Assembly (NCBI GenBank): GCA_017483735.1
Contig: JAFUVF010000024.1
Coordinates: 1-52,897, forward strand
Reading direction: 5' to 3'
Length of the DNA stretch: 52,897 nucleotides
Source of the DNA: Lachnospiraceae bacterium
GTDB taxonomy: Bacteria > Bacillota > Clostridia > Lachnospirales > Lachnospiraceae
Within the stretch, counting starts at the first letter, position 1; each line of letters opens with the position of its first letter. This document shows, one piece after another, positions 18,014 through 26,227 of the stretch. The notes beneath the pieces were generated by a model. It saw nothing but the letters and a program-made list of their open reading frames with translations. It did no database searches and was not told the DNA's origin. The translations under genes and the position numbers were made by a program.

Positions 18014-18055
18014 AAATATACAAAATATTGACAAAAAAATATCCGCTTACCACAA

Positions 18056-18099
18056 GGGTTTGCGGATGATATATGCTAAACTAAACTTCGGAACTCAGG
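18056..18099. repeat. direct repeat B, copy 1
   Basis: 44 bp (GGGTTTGCGGATGATATATG onward, ending AACTTCGGAACTCAGG) identical to 22449-22492. A TTGACA lies a short way upstream of both copies although the sequences before the repeat otherwise differ. Confidence 0.9.
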
Positions 18100-18226
18100 G
18101 TGACATGTAGTCTATGACGATGAGTTATGTTAACGATTTTCGTTGAAGTCTTGGGAGATTTGTGGTAGTATGTATCTTGTATTAGTATGCAAAGAAATAA
18201 CACAAATCGCATTTGCGGAGGCTGCT

Positions 18227-18808
18227 ATGAACATCGTAAACAAAGAGCCAATACTTGAAGGCTGGTCTAGCGATAAAAAATACTGTATTACAGATGAGAA
18301 AGGTACACGATTCCTCTTACGCATTTCTGACATCAAACAGTATGATACAAAGCAATCTGAATTCGTGATGATGCAACGCGTTGCCGCTCTTGGAATACCT
18401 ATGTGTTTACCAATCGAATTTGGCATCTGCGAGGAGGGTGTTTACTCCATTCAAAGCTGGATTGACGGAGAGAGTGCTGAAGATCTGATTCTTTGTATTA
18501 TTGATTTCAATCGTAATGATTATGGAGATCCTTGGGAGGAATTCAATAGAATTGTCTGGTGTGCCCAGAAATCTCCTCACTTTGCTTCTGGCATGGTGAA
18601 TGGTTATTTTGATAATGAAATTCCAAGAGATTTCTGGAAACTACTTGCTTTGTATATTTCGAGTAATGCACTTTCGTCGGTCTATTGGGATATTCCTTTC
18701 GGAGAATCTGAAGTGGAAACGATGATAAATCAGGCAGAAGAAGTGGTGACATGGTATGATGAGATGACTAATCCCATACCGACATGGTATATTTATGCAA
18801 AAACATAG
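18227..18808 (+). pseudogene. aminoglycoside phosphotransferase-like protein lacking the catalytic loop
   Basis: 193-codon frame related to the aminoglycoside phosphotransferase/APH kinase fold. The N-lobe is recognisable (ILEGWSSDKKYCITD, RFLLRISDIKQYDTKQSEF, GVYSIQSWIDGESAED) and the metal-binding end IIDFNRNDYGDPWEEF plus the C-terminal helices are present. Between them, near 18465-18500, the region that should hold the HGDxHxxN catalytic loop is missing in frame; comparison with the family's usual length of about 290-300 residues suggests a loss of roughly 75-100 residues. GGAGG precedes ATG 18227. Phosphotransfer is therefore not expected; either a pseudogene or a non-catalytic derivative. 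Confidence 0.75.
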
Positions 18809-18876
18809 ATCAATTAAAGCAATTCAAGTTTGTATAAGGTGCAAATGCATTTATTCTGCGGAAAGGAGGCTTGCAA

Positions 18877-20553
18877 ATGGATTTTAAGGTAGGAGTTGGG
18901 AAATCGGATTTTGCGGCACTCAGGGAATCAGGCAATTACTATGTTGATAAGACGGAACTTATTTATGAGCTTGTTAACGATACTGACAATGAGGTAACGC
19001 TCTTTACCAGACCACGCAGGTTTGGCAAAACACTCATGATGAGTATGATGGAGAATTTCTTCAGCATACGTAAAGATAGCGAGAGTATATTTAAAGGGCT
19101 TGCCATAACGGAACATGAAGATTTTTGCAAGGAATGGATGAATCAGTGTCCGGTGCTGTTTGTTTCGTTTAAGGATGTTGAGGCTGAAACTTTTGATAGT
19201 GCATATAAAATGTTGATGATGAAGTTGGCAGATGTATGTAAAAGCCTGACATCTGTATTTGATGGAAGAGAAACTGATAAGGATGACAAATGGATTTTTG
19301 AAAAACTTAAGTCCAGAAGTGCAGGAGAGGAGGAAGTTAAAAGTTCAATAAAAACCATTATGCGCATGATGAATGCCATTTATGGAAAAAAAGTCATTCT
19401 CTTGATTGACGAGTACGATGTTCCCCTTGCAAAGGCGAGTGAAAAGGATACATCAAAGAATGGATACTATTCCAAGATGCTTGATGTCATCAAGGGGATT
19501 ATGAGTACTGCCCTTAAGGATAATGAGTTCCTTCAATTTGCTGTGATTACGGGATGCCTTCGCATCGCAAAGGAGAGTATATTTACAGGCACCAATAATT
19601 TTGCCTCATATTCCGTGCTGGACAAAAGCTTTTCTCAATATTTTGGTTTTACTAATGAGGAGATTGACCGTATACTTGTGGCGGCGGACAGAAAAGAGAG
19701 AAAAGGCACTATACAGGAATGGTACGACGGATATGTGTTTGGAAACTCTTATGTATATTGTCCTTGGGATGTTATTAATTTCCTATCCGAACTACGGAAA
19801 TATCCTGATGCCAGACCCAAGAATTATTGGAAAAATACAAGTCATAACGGTATCCTGCTAACTTTCGTAAAGAGGACAGACTTTAAGGTTAAGGGCAAAT
19901 TTGAAATATTGATGAACAGTGGAACAATCATGCAGACGATCACGGATGAGCTAACCTATGATACTCTGCATTCATCGGAGGATAATCTGTGGAGCGTCCT
20001 GCTTATGACAGGTTATATCACTAAGGCAGATGCTGAGGAAGACGGAGAAACGGTGAGCCTTAAAATCCCTAACAGGGAGATAGCGTCTATCTTTGAGGAT
20101 ACGGTTGTTAAGCTGTTCAAAGAAACGATAGATACCAATATGCAGAAAAGCATGATGGAGGCATTTTGGAATGAGGATGCAGAGGAAGCTGGGCGGATTG
20201 TTTCAGAGCTTCTCTGGAGAACAATCAGCTATAATGACTATCATGAGGATTATTATCATGCTTTTCTTGCCGGAGCATTTGTCGGAATAGGCTATGAAGT
20301 GGAGTCCAATAAGGAAAAAGGACTTGGAAGACCGGATATTCTGCTAAAGGATGAGGATAATCGTAGAGCCATTATCATTGAGGCAAAGAAGTCTGATAAG
20401 GAAGCAGACCTTGACAAAGATTGTGACGAAGCGATCGACCAGATCATTACAGAAAAATATGCAGAAGGGCTTTATGGTTATGAGCAGATACTTTGCTATG
20501 GAGTAGCGTTCTTCCAGAAACAGGCGAGGGTGAAGCTGCTAATCAGGAAATAG
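18877..20553 (+). CDS. AAA-ATPase-like / PD-(D/E)XK (DUF1703) protein
   Basis: 558-residue protein of the widespread AAA-ATPase_like plus DUF1703 family. The N-terminal part has VGKSDFAALRESGNYYVDKT and the variant Walker A RPRRFGKTLMM (45-55), then LLIDEYDVPLAKA as Walker B. The C-terminal nuclease-like domain shows GRPDILLK near 484 and IIIEAKKS near 500, i.e. the D...ExK pattern. AAGGAGG lies seven bases before the ATG. Function is unknown; the family is mobile, often in many copies per genome, and has been suggested to act in defence or transposition. This is the only apparently intact large gene in the decayed segment. Confidence 0.88.
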   Translation: MDFKVGVGKSDFAALRESGNYYVDKTELIYELVNDTDNEVTLFTRPRRFGKTLMMSMMENFFSIRKDSESIFKGLAITEHEDFCKEWMNQCPVLFVSFKDVEAETFDSAYKMLMMKLADVCKSLTSVFDGRETDKDDKWIFEKLKSRSAGEEEVKSSIKTIMRMMNAIYGKKVILLIDEYDVPLAKASEKDTSKNGYYSKMLDVIKGIMSTALKDNEFLQFAVITGCLRIAKESIFTGTNNFASYSVLDKSFSQYFGFTNEEIDRILVAADRKERKGTIQEWYDGYVFGNSYVYCPWDVINFLSELRKYPDARPKNYWKNTSHNGILLTFVKRTDFKVKGKFEILMNSGTIMQTITDELTYDTLHSSEDNLWSVLLMTGYITKADAEEDGETVSLKIPNREIASIFEDTVVKLFKETIDTNMQKSMMEAFWNEDAEEAGRIVSELLWRTISYNDYHEDYYHAFLAGAFVGIGYEVESNKEKGLGRPDILLKDEDNRRAIIIEAKKSDKEADLDKDCDEAIDQIITEKYAEGLYGYEQILCYGVAFFQKQARVKLLIRK

Positions 20554-20601
20554 AGTTTCTGAGTGCGACAAATCTAAAATTTGATGGGAGAGAAAAGAGA
20601 T

Positions 20602-20754
20602 ATGGCAGTTTCGACAATAACGGCTACTTTTCAGTACGATATAGAAACAGTGTGGAAGACGGTGACCTCACTTGAAAACTTCTCGTGGCGTAGCGATTTA
20701 AGTAAAATTGAAATCCTGAATGATAAACAGTTTGTCGAATACACGAATCATTGA
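20602..20754 (+). pseudogene. truncated SRPBCC-family gene
   Basis: 50 codons matching the start of SRPBCC/START-like proteins (STITATFQYDIETVWKTVTSLENFSW, broken here as FSWRSDLSKIEIL). Full-length relatives run about 140 residues, so the ligand-binding body is missing. It ends where the ankyrin-type reading begins, suggesting a deletion fused the two genes. Confidence 0.6.
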
Positions 20755-22291
20755 GATCAAACCCAAGAGATTTTGTATAGCGGAGATATTTGATTACTCT
20801 TCTGAAACTCCGACTATAGATGAGAAAACGATTGAGAATGCCAATAGGATCATTCCGCCTATAAATATCAATGCTTACATTCTCTTTGATTGTAAATGTA
20901 CGGGCGGTGACTGGCGTATCATCGGACATCAGGAAGATTATTTTGCACCAGACTATGATGAACTGTTTATAGGCTGGGGATTAGAAGGTGACTGGAAAAA
21001 GGAAGACATGCATGGAAACATGACCAAGGCTTCGAAAGAGGAATATGATAAATGCTTTCCACACATTTCGATAACTGATTTTACAGTCAAAGAACTACTG
21101 AAAGACTTCTATGGAGAAAAACAGGTGCGTAAGACTGTTGATGATATCCGGAAAACTATAGGAGTCGTGAAATACGACCTGAAAGAATATCTGGAAGTAG
21201 TGGATGAAGTTCCTGACTTCGATGTTAATGCCCTTGATAAATACAAGCGTAATCTCTTACAGCTTGCAATCTCAGAAAAGAAATGGGATGTCGCTAAAGA
21301 CCTGATCAAGCGAGGCAGTGCTGAATGCTGGCGGTGATCCGAATATTCAGAATAAAGACGAAATGACTCCCTTATATATTATTGCCGGACGCAACTGGAA
21401 TAAAAATTCGGAAGTCCGTTATCAGATTTTGAAGTTATTGATGGAATATGGGGGAGATAAAACATTGCCCTGCACGAAGCATGGGGTATCGTCTGAAAAA
21501 GCGGTGGAAATCACGGGGGATCTGAAAGCAATTGGTCTGCTGAATAAATATGTACCGATTCGTCCGGTTGATGAAAGTGCAGATTTGGAGACACGATATC
21601 AGCCGATCATAGATGAAATTAAAATTATGCTAAGTGAAAAGGATATAACTGACGAGGTAATCTGGAAGAAGATTTCGGAGATACCGGAAATCATAAAGAT
21701 TAAGGACGAACGCACTTCCAATAGACTTTTTCTGCTGACAATCCCGAGCGGGCGGCTGGAATTGGCGAAGGATCTGGCAGCGAACGGTGCCGATGTTGAT
21801 GAGGAGTCGACGCTTCCTTTCTATAACGGAAACGCATTGAACGGAGCGACCACAACGGAGATGGCGGACTGGCTGCTTTCTCTGGGCTTAAAGGTGGAGA
21901 AGAACCTTGTACGGGAACAGGAGAAACGTACAACTCCTTATCACAATCCGGCAATCAATGCTGCGATTCGTAACGATGCCGAAATGATGCGCTACTGGCT
22001 GACCAAAGAAAAGAGTTGTTTGCCGAAGAACATGATTATCTGGAAGAATTGTTTGAAAAAACTATCAGCGTGGCGGCAAAAGCAAATCAATCTACGCTGT
22101 TGGAATTCATTATTCGGGATGACGAACTGTATCCGAATCTGAAGAAAGATTATAGCAATGGGATCGGGTGGAATCCTAAAGTATCTGCGAAACTTCGTAA
22201 GCAAGCACTTAAACTGATTGAAGCCGAAGAACTGAAACCGCAGGTAAAGGAATTGTCCAAAATCTTAACGCAATGCGCAAAAGAGGCATAA
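20720..22291 (+). pseudogene. frameshifted ankyrin-repeat protein gene
   Basis: Three reading frames join into one ankyrin-type protein. Frame one (to about 21325) carries an N-terminal domain with ILFDCKCTGGDWRIIG and LFIGWGLEGDW, then the first ankyrin-like helices ending KDLIKRG. The second resumes with GGDPNIQNKDEMTPLYIIAGR and continues through LAKDLAANGADVDEE; it breaks near 22010. The third (LFAEEHDYLEELFEK onward) supplies the C-terminus to 22291. At least two frameshifts disable the gene. The N-terminal portion recalls immunity-type domains but was not assigned. Alternatively the breaks are assembly errors; read data would tell. Confidence 0.7.
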
Positions 22292-22448
22292 TAGCGCAGA
22301 AATAGGATTGCTTTATCGCAATATAAAACAATAGCAATCTTAAAGGGATTGGAACAAAATCTGATCCTTTTTTCTTGCCCATATTTAGAGCGTATTTCAG
22401 CCATTTCTACAAGAAAAAGTACACGATACTATTGACAATTAGCATCAG

Positions 22449-22492
22449 GGGTTTGCGGATGATATATGCTAAACTAAACTTCGGAACTCAGG
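22449..22492. repeat. direct repeat B, copy 2
   Basis: 44 bp identical to 18056-18099. It abuts repeat A copy 2 with no gap, whereas the first copies of A and B are separated by about 770 bp. Confidence 0.9.
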
Positions 22493-22674
22493 AGGCAGGC
22501 ATAGAGGAAGCAAAGAAGGCATACTCCGAGGCCAGAACTAAGTAAAGCAGACGCAATTAAAGACAGTGATTTGGCACAGGAGCCCGGTATCGGACTCCTG
22601 TGTTTTGTTAAGAGAAAAAATATTTTACAGAAATCCTATTGAAATACTATGAAAAAATTATTGACAAGATTTAT
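22493..22674. repeat. long direct repeat A, copy 2
   Basis: 182 bp, almost identical to 17106-17286. It contains the same end of the Ala/Lys-rich gene (stop TAA) and the same terminator hairpin (22575-22606). After the repeat the sequence turns into a glutamine-amidotransferase tail rather than the promoter seen after copy 1. Confidence 0.95.
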
Positions 22675-22750
22675 AGAGGCATATGAGCATGAGAGCCTTC
22701 CCATATACGGACTTCAATGGCATCCAGAGAGGATACAGTGGACGGCTTAA
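22673..22750 (+). pseudogene. C-terminal fragment of a class I glutamine amidotransferase / C26 peptidase
   Basis: 25 codons reading IEAYEHESLPIYGLQWHPER and a short tail to TAA. PIYGLQWHPE is the family's catalytic HxE motif, as in gamma-glutamyl-gamma-aminobutyrate hydrolases. Everything upstream is replaced by repeat A, so only the final piece is left. It marks a rearrangement junction and the end of the decayed segment. Confidence 0.65.
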
Positions 22751-22795
22751 GGGTTTTTGAATTTTTTGCGAAAACGATTTAGGATACAACAAGAA

Positions 22796-22850
22796 ATGCA
22801 ATGTGATAACAATATATGCAATTCTTTTTGACAAAAATATAGGGTACAAT
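22796..22850 (+). promoter_or_regulatory. putative promoter/operator of the peptide cluster
   Basis: TACAAT (22845-22850) is a plausible -10 with only a weak -35 (TTCTTT at 22822-22827, 17-bp spacing). Two copies of ATGCAAT at 22796-22802 and 22816-22822 are spaced exactly 20 bp, the same-face spacing typical of AraC-family half-sites. A TTGACA at 22828 is too close to the -10 to be its partner. The link to the AraC protein encoded in the cluster is inferred. Confidence 0.4.
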
Positions 22851-22917
22851 AGGCTTGTAAATTTATAAATGGCACAGTTTGTGCGGGTATAGACAAGACG
22901 ATATGGAGGATACGGTT

Positions 22918-23349
22918 ATGAAAGCTTGGGCACAGCCATTGGCTACTGTAGAGAAGTTTGTTGCAAACGAGTATGTTGCGGCTTGCTGGAAGGTTGTATG
23001 CGATCTTCCTGCTGAGGGAGCAAACAGATTCGTAAAGGGTGGTCACGATCTTGGCGCTTATGATGCAATCGGCGGAGAGCACAGACAGGGCTCCTGCGGA
23101 ACAGAGGGACATTATTCCATAGTACTTGATGAGAACGGCGTTCCCACACAGATGATTGAGTGGCAGAATATAATCGATAAGAATCTTAACTGCACACTTT
23201 ACACAGACGGCAGCTATACTGCTGTAAAGGATATTGCTACAGTTACTACCGGCGAGACTATATACTGGACTACTGTTTCCAGACAGGCAGGAGCAGATCA
23301 GCTCTTCCAGCATTATGGACACACCACCGGAACCGACAATCATTCATAA
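22918..23349 (+). CDS. candidate RiPP precursor/substrate protein
   Basis: 143 residues. The N-terminus MKAWAQPLATVEKFVANEYV resembles short leader-like segments of Firmicutes peptides (W4, P7, then NEYVAAC). Four cysteines (23, 28, 60, 92) and six histidines are spread through a Gly/Thr-rich body with no transmembrane or signal segment. GGAGG lies eight bases before ATG; an in-frame start 13 codons upstream has no such site. It is followed at nine bases by a PqqD protein, which in RiPP pathways binds precursor leaders. It is long for a RiPP precursor, so it may carry a large modified core, be a modified protein, or be a structural partner. Role inferred from context only. Confidence 0.6.
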   Translation: MKAWAQPLATVEKFVANEYVAACWKVVCDLPAEGANRFVKGGHDLGAYDAIGGEHRQGSCGTEGHYSIVLDENGVPTQMIEWQNIIDKNLNCTLYTDGSYTAVKDIATVTTGETIYWTTVSRQAGADQLFQHYGHTTGTDNHS

Positions 23350-23358
23350 GCCTGTATT

Positions 23359-23643
23359 ATGAGTGAGCCTAAATATCAGACCCAACCCGAATTTATCCTG
23401 CGGGAAATAGGCGATGAGGCAGTTTTGGTGCCTGTGGGCGCTGTGGGAGAGCTTGAAAACAGCATTATCAATTTTAATGAGACCTACAGCTTCATATGGA
23501 AGCAGTTTGAGGAGCCCCACACAATATCGGAGGCTATAGAGAACGCAAGGCGTGAATATGAAGCGCCGGAGGGCGTGATTGAAGAGCAGGTAAAGGGCGC
23601 AGTGGACGAGCTTATTAAACGGGGAGTTTTGAAGGCGGTTTGA
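23359..23643 (+). CDS. PqqD family peptide-recognition protein
   Basis: 94-residue PqqD-like protein, essentially a single RiPP recognition element: strands PEFILREIGDEAVLVPVG, then IINFNETYSFIWKQFEEPHTISEAIENA, and a C-terminal winged-helix helix VDELIKRGVLKAV. Such proteins bind the leader of a precursor and present it to the modifying enzyme, often a radical SAM protein. No strong ribosome site is seen before its ATG, so it may rely on coupling with the preceding gene. Its stop overlaps the next start (TTGA). Confidence 0.88.
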   Translation: MSEPKYQTQPEFILREIGDEAVLVPVGAVGELENSIINFNETYSFIWKQFEEPHTISEAIENARREYEAPEGVIEEQVKGAVDELIKRGVLKAV

Positions 23644-24893
23644 CAGATAATACAAAACAATTTACAAATGAGGAGATTCGGCTGTTTTCGATGATAGCCG
23701 AATCTCTTTGCGTTTCAGCAGAAAGCCGTACAGAGGTCAGGGATAAAAGCTCTGATGATATTGACATTCATTCTTTGATTCTCCTTGCAAAGGAAGAATC
23801 CGTCCTTTCAATAGTGTATGAGAGCCTAAGAGCTCTTGCTATTGATGATGAGGACAAGGCTTTTATGGACTTTACCAACAAAGGCACTGTAACGGACTTT
23901 TGGCAGTTTATGTTTATTGCAAGGGATACCTTAGGTCTTCTTTCAAAGAACGGCATAAATGCGGTAATACTTAAGGGGGCTTCGGTGGCACGTCTCTATC
24001 CGGTGCCGGAAAGCAGGAAGTCCACGGATGTGGATATCCTTTTGGAGAATCCGGAGGATTTTGAAAAGGCTGACAGAATATTGAAGAATGCAGGCTATGT
24101 GAATGAGGATCATTCCTACGCAAACCATCACAGAGAGTATTATACGCCGGATAAGAGGGTAATGGAGCTTCATTCAATGGCGGTGGAGCCTACAGATAAT
24201 GTGAAGCTTAATAAATATGTGTCGGAGAGATTTGCCTCCATTGGCAGTGAAATTGAGAAAAAAAAGGTGCTTTCAGTAGTGCTTCCCGTGTTTACTGACG
24301 GCCTGCAGGCGTTTCATCTGCTGCTTCACATGATAATGCATTTTTTGGGGGAGGGCTTTGGACTTAAGCTTCTGTGCGACTGGGTGGTGTTTTGGAACCG
24401 AAAAGTTGAAGATGGAGAAGTACAGAAATTCCTTGAAGATGTGAAAAATTGTGGCTACGAAAAATTCCTTGCTGTATTGACGGGAGTGTGCATAAGGTAT
24501 CTCGGACTGGGCGTTGACGGCACCGGAAGCCTCACAGAGAGCGGCAATTACATATATTATTCCGGCGGAGTATTCTGCGAGAGATTATCATCTGAAACCG
24601 AGGATGAATTTATGAGGGAGATAATAGAGGGTGGAAAGCACAAAAAGAGCGGTACCGAGCGTATGGTAGCGCTTAAAGGGGACGGAATACTTGATTATAT
24701 AAGGGAATTTCATCATCAGACCATTCTTTCATTTCCGAAGGCCGGCCGCACTATCATAGCTCTGCCTGTGCTCTATGTGATAGTACTATACAGGTTCCTT
24801 AGAAACAACCGTACCGTCAGAGGAGGGCAGTCAGCCCTGGGAATTTTGAAAAGCGCAGGGGAGAGAAGCAGACTGGCAAGGAAGCTGTTTTAG
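23640..24893 (+). CDS. nucleotidyltransferase family protein (NTP_transf_5-like)
   Basis: 417 residues from a TTG start that overlaps the PqqD stop; GAAGG lies five bases upstream. The nucleotidyltransferase core is LKGASVARLYPVPESRKSTDVDILLE with paired aspartates D130 and D132, the pattern of the uncharacterised nucleotidyltransferase family also present in lasso-peptide clusters. A C-terminal hydrophobic stretch (ALPVLYVIVLYRF) may touch the membrane. In lasso systems relatives accompany a HPr-kinase-like enzyme and are thought to tailor the peptide; here it probably transfers a nucleotide or acts on a phosphorylated peptide. Convergent with the next gene, sharing stop bases. Confidence 0.8.
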   Translation: MTDNTKQFTNEEIRLFSMIAESLCVSAESRTEVRDKSSDDIDIHSLILLAKEESVLSIVYESLRALAIDDEDKAFMDFTNKGTVTDFWQFMFIARDTLGLLSKNGINAVILKGASVARLYPVPESRKSTDVDILLENPEDFEKADRILKNAGYVNEDHSYANHHREYYTPDKRVMELHSMAVEPTDNVKLNKYVSERFASIGSEIEKKKVLSVVLPVFTDGLQAFHLLLHMIMHFLGEGFGLKLLCDWVVFWNRKVEDGEVQKFLEDVKNCGYEKFLAVLTGVCIRYLGLGVDGTGSLTESGNYIYYSGGVFCERLSSETEDEFMREIIEGGKHKKSGTERMVALKGDGILDYIREFHHQTILSFPKAGRTIIALPVLYVIVLYRFLRNNRTVRGGQSALGILKSAGERSRLARKLF

Positions 24894-25339
24894 TTTTTAA
24901 GCATTCCGTGTATCCTCTTGTAGGAATTTATGAGAAAACGCCGTAAAGGTATCATATTTATCCATATATGCGCAAAGAAAAACCACCAGAAGCTTTTAGA
25001 ACCGATATTCCGGCCCTTTCTTTTTGCCCCGGTGACGATTGCGAATATTTTTTCCTTTGCAATGGGACCTTCTGTTTCTGTCTGGTTATCTCCGATAAAA
25101 TAATAGCCTTTATCATCCTTTTTTATGAGCCTGTGAACAACATACTGTCCGCTGTCCCTCTGGAAAAATATTATATCGCCTTTTTTTAAGGGTTTATCAG
25201 GCTTTTCAAAATATATAACATCCCTTCCGTGTTCGAGAAAGGGGGACATGCTTCCGCCGGATATTATCATTGAGGCAGTCTGACCGTTATTTACCTGTTC
25301 CTTTAATATATCAAGATATTCTGTGGTGCTGAGGCTCAT
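24890..25339 (-). CDS. S26/S24-type signal-peptidase-like protease
   Basis: 149 residues. The catalytic serine lies in SGGSMSPFLEHG (S30) and the second motif is QYVVHRLI with a histidine at 69 where bacterial leader peptidases use lysine, as in the SipW/archaeal type. GDIIFFQRDSG and FIGDNQTE follow in order. There is no N-terminal anchor; a hydrophobic C-terminal segment (SFWWFFFAHIWINMIPL) may attach it to the membrane. It starts inside the stop of the HPr-kinase-like gene (ATGA overlap) and ends the - operon. A leader-removal role for the cluster substrate is likely but inferred. Confidence 0.82.
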   Translation of the reverse strand: MSLSTTEYLDILKEQVNNGQTASMIISGGSMSPFLEHGRDVIYFEKPDKPLKKGDIIFFQRDSGQYVVHRLIKKDDKGYYFIGDNQTETEGPIAKEKIFAIVTGAKRKGRNIGSKSFWWFFFAHIWINMIPLRRFLINSYKRIHGMLKN

Positions 25340-26226
25340 ACCGCTTCCTCCCCATAGAGCGCATTATAGAGGGTATTTACCGCATCCTCGGAAATGTTGC
25401 AGGCAAGATGATATATGGGAACGGAAAAGATGAGCTTTTCCAAAATATCCATTGAGCGGACGGTTGCGGAGCGCTCCCAGTTGTTTATGGTAAGCTGGCT
25501 GTACAGCGAAGTGAAGGCTTCCTTCGGGCTCATTTTGTATACGCTGTTTTCCGGCGCCTGCGAGAGCATAACAATCGCTCTTATGGAGAGGGAAATATTG
25601 CTGCAAATTTCTGATGAGCCGCACACGGGCCAGCCGTTTGCATGCCATTTTGAGTCCTTGAGGGTCAGAAGCCCTCTGTCCCCGTTTATTGTACGGGCGT
25701 TGCGGTATTTTTCCCAGAGCTTCCCCTGTGTGGATTTTCCGGTGCCGGAGGCAGCCGAAAAAAGGATTGCCTCCCCGTTGTATTCAATGTATGCGCAGTG
25801 CAGTATGAGCGCAGCCCTTGTAAGGAAGCGCCTCTCAAAGGCAAAGAGCGAGGTAAAGACAGTATCCAGACATAAAAGCTCGCTCTGGGAAGCGTTCAGC
25901 GTGATAACACATTCATTCTCCGATATTTCCCTGTAGAAGGCGTAATATCCCTCGTGTCCTCTCGCCCCTATAAGGCGGCTTTCAAGCGCTCCGTCCCGGT
26001 ATATCTTCATATCCTCCCTTTCAGCATAGGGTTTCTCTTCAGGGAGGGATAAATCCTCCGAGAGCTCTATGCGGTAGGAAAAGGCAGCTTCGCAATCCAA
26101 GGCTGAAAAATTCTTCGTCTCAAACAAAAGAAAATTATCGGGAAAGGATAGCTTTTTAGGGCAGCTTATATTAAATACAAAACCGCCTATATCAAAGGTT
26201 TTGTGCTCATTTTCACTCTTCTTCAT
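25336..26226 (-). CDS. HPr kinase-related protein
   Basis: 296 residues, with the C-terminal half resembling HPr serine kinase/phosphorylase: LHCAYIEYNGEAILFSAASGTGKST (Walker A at 157-166) then TINGDRGLLTL in the place of the kinase's acidic motif. The N-terminal half is unassigned. HPr-kinase homologues in RiPP loci (for example the paeninodin kinase) phosphorylate a serine of the precursor rather than HPr. Start lies one base after the radical SAM stop. Kinase activity on the cluster substrate is an inference; a general HprK role is unlikely because of the cluster position and divergent N-terminus. Confidence 0.78.
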   Translation of the reverse strand: MKKSENEHKTFDIGGFVFNISCPKKLSFPDNFLLFETKNFSALDCEAAFSYRIELSEDLSLPEEKPYAEREDMKIYRDGALESRLIGARGHEGYYAFYREISENECVITLNASQSELLCLDTVFTSLFAFERRFLTRAALILHCAYIEYNGEAILFSAASGTGKSTQGKLWEKYRNARTINGDRGLLTLKDSKWHANGWPVCGSSEICSNISLSIRAIVMLSQAPENSVYKMSPKEAFTSLYSQLTINNWERSATVRSMDILEKLIFSVPIYHLACNISEDAVNTLYNALYGEEAV

Positions 26227-26227
26227 C

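Noticed and set aside
22828..22850. TTGACA and TACAAT as a promoter pair upstream of the substrate gene
   Set aside because: The spacer is only 11 bp, far below the 16-18 bp needed.
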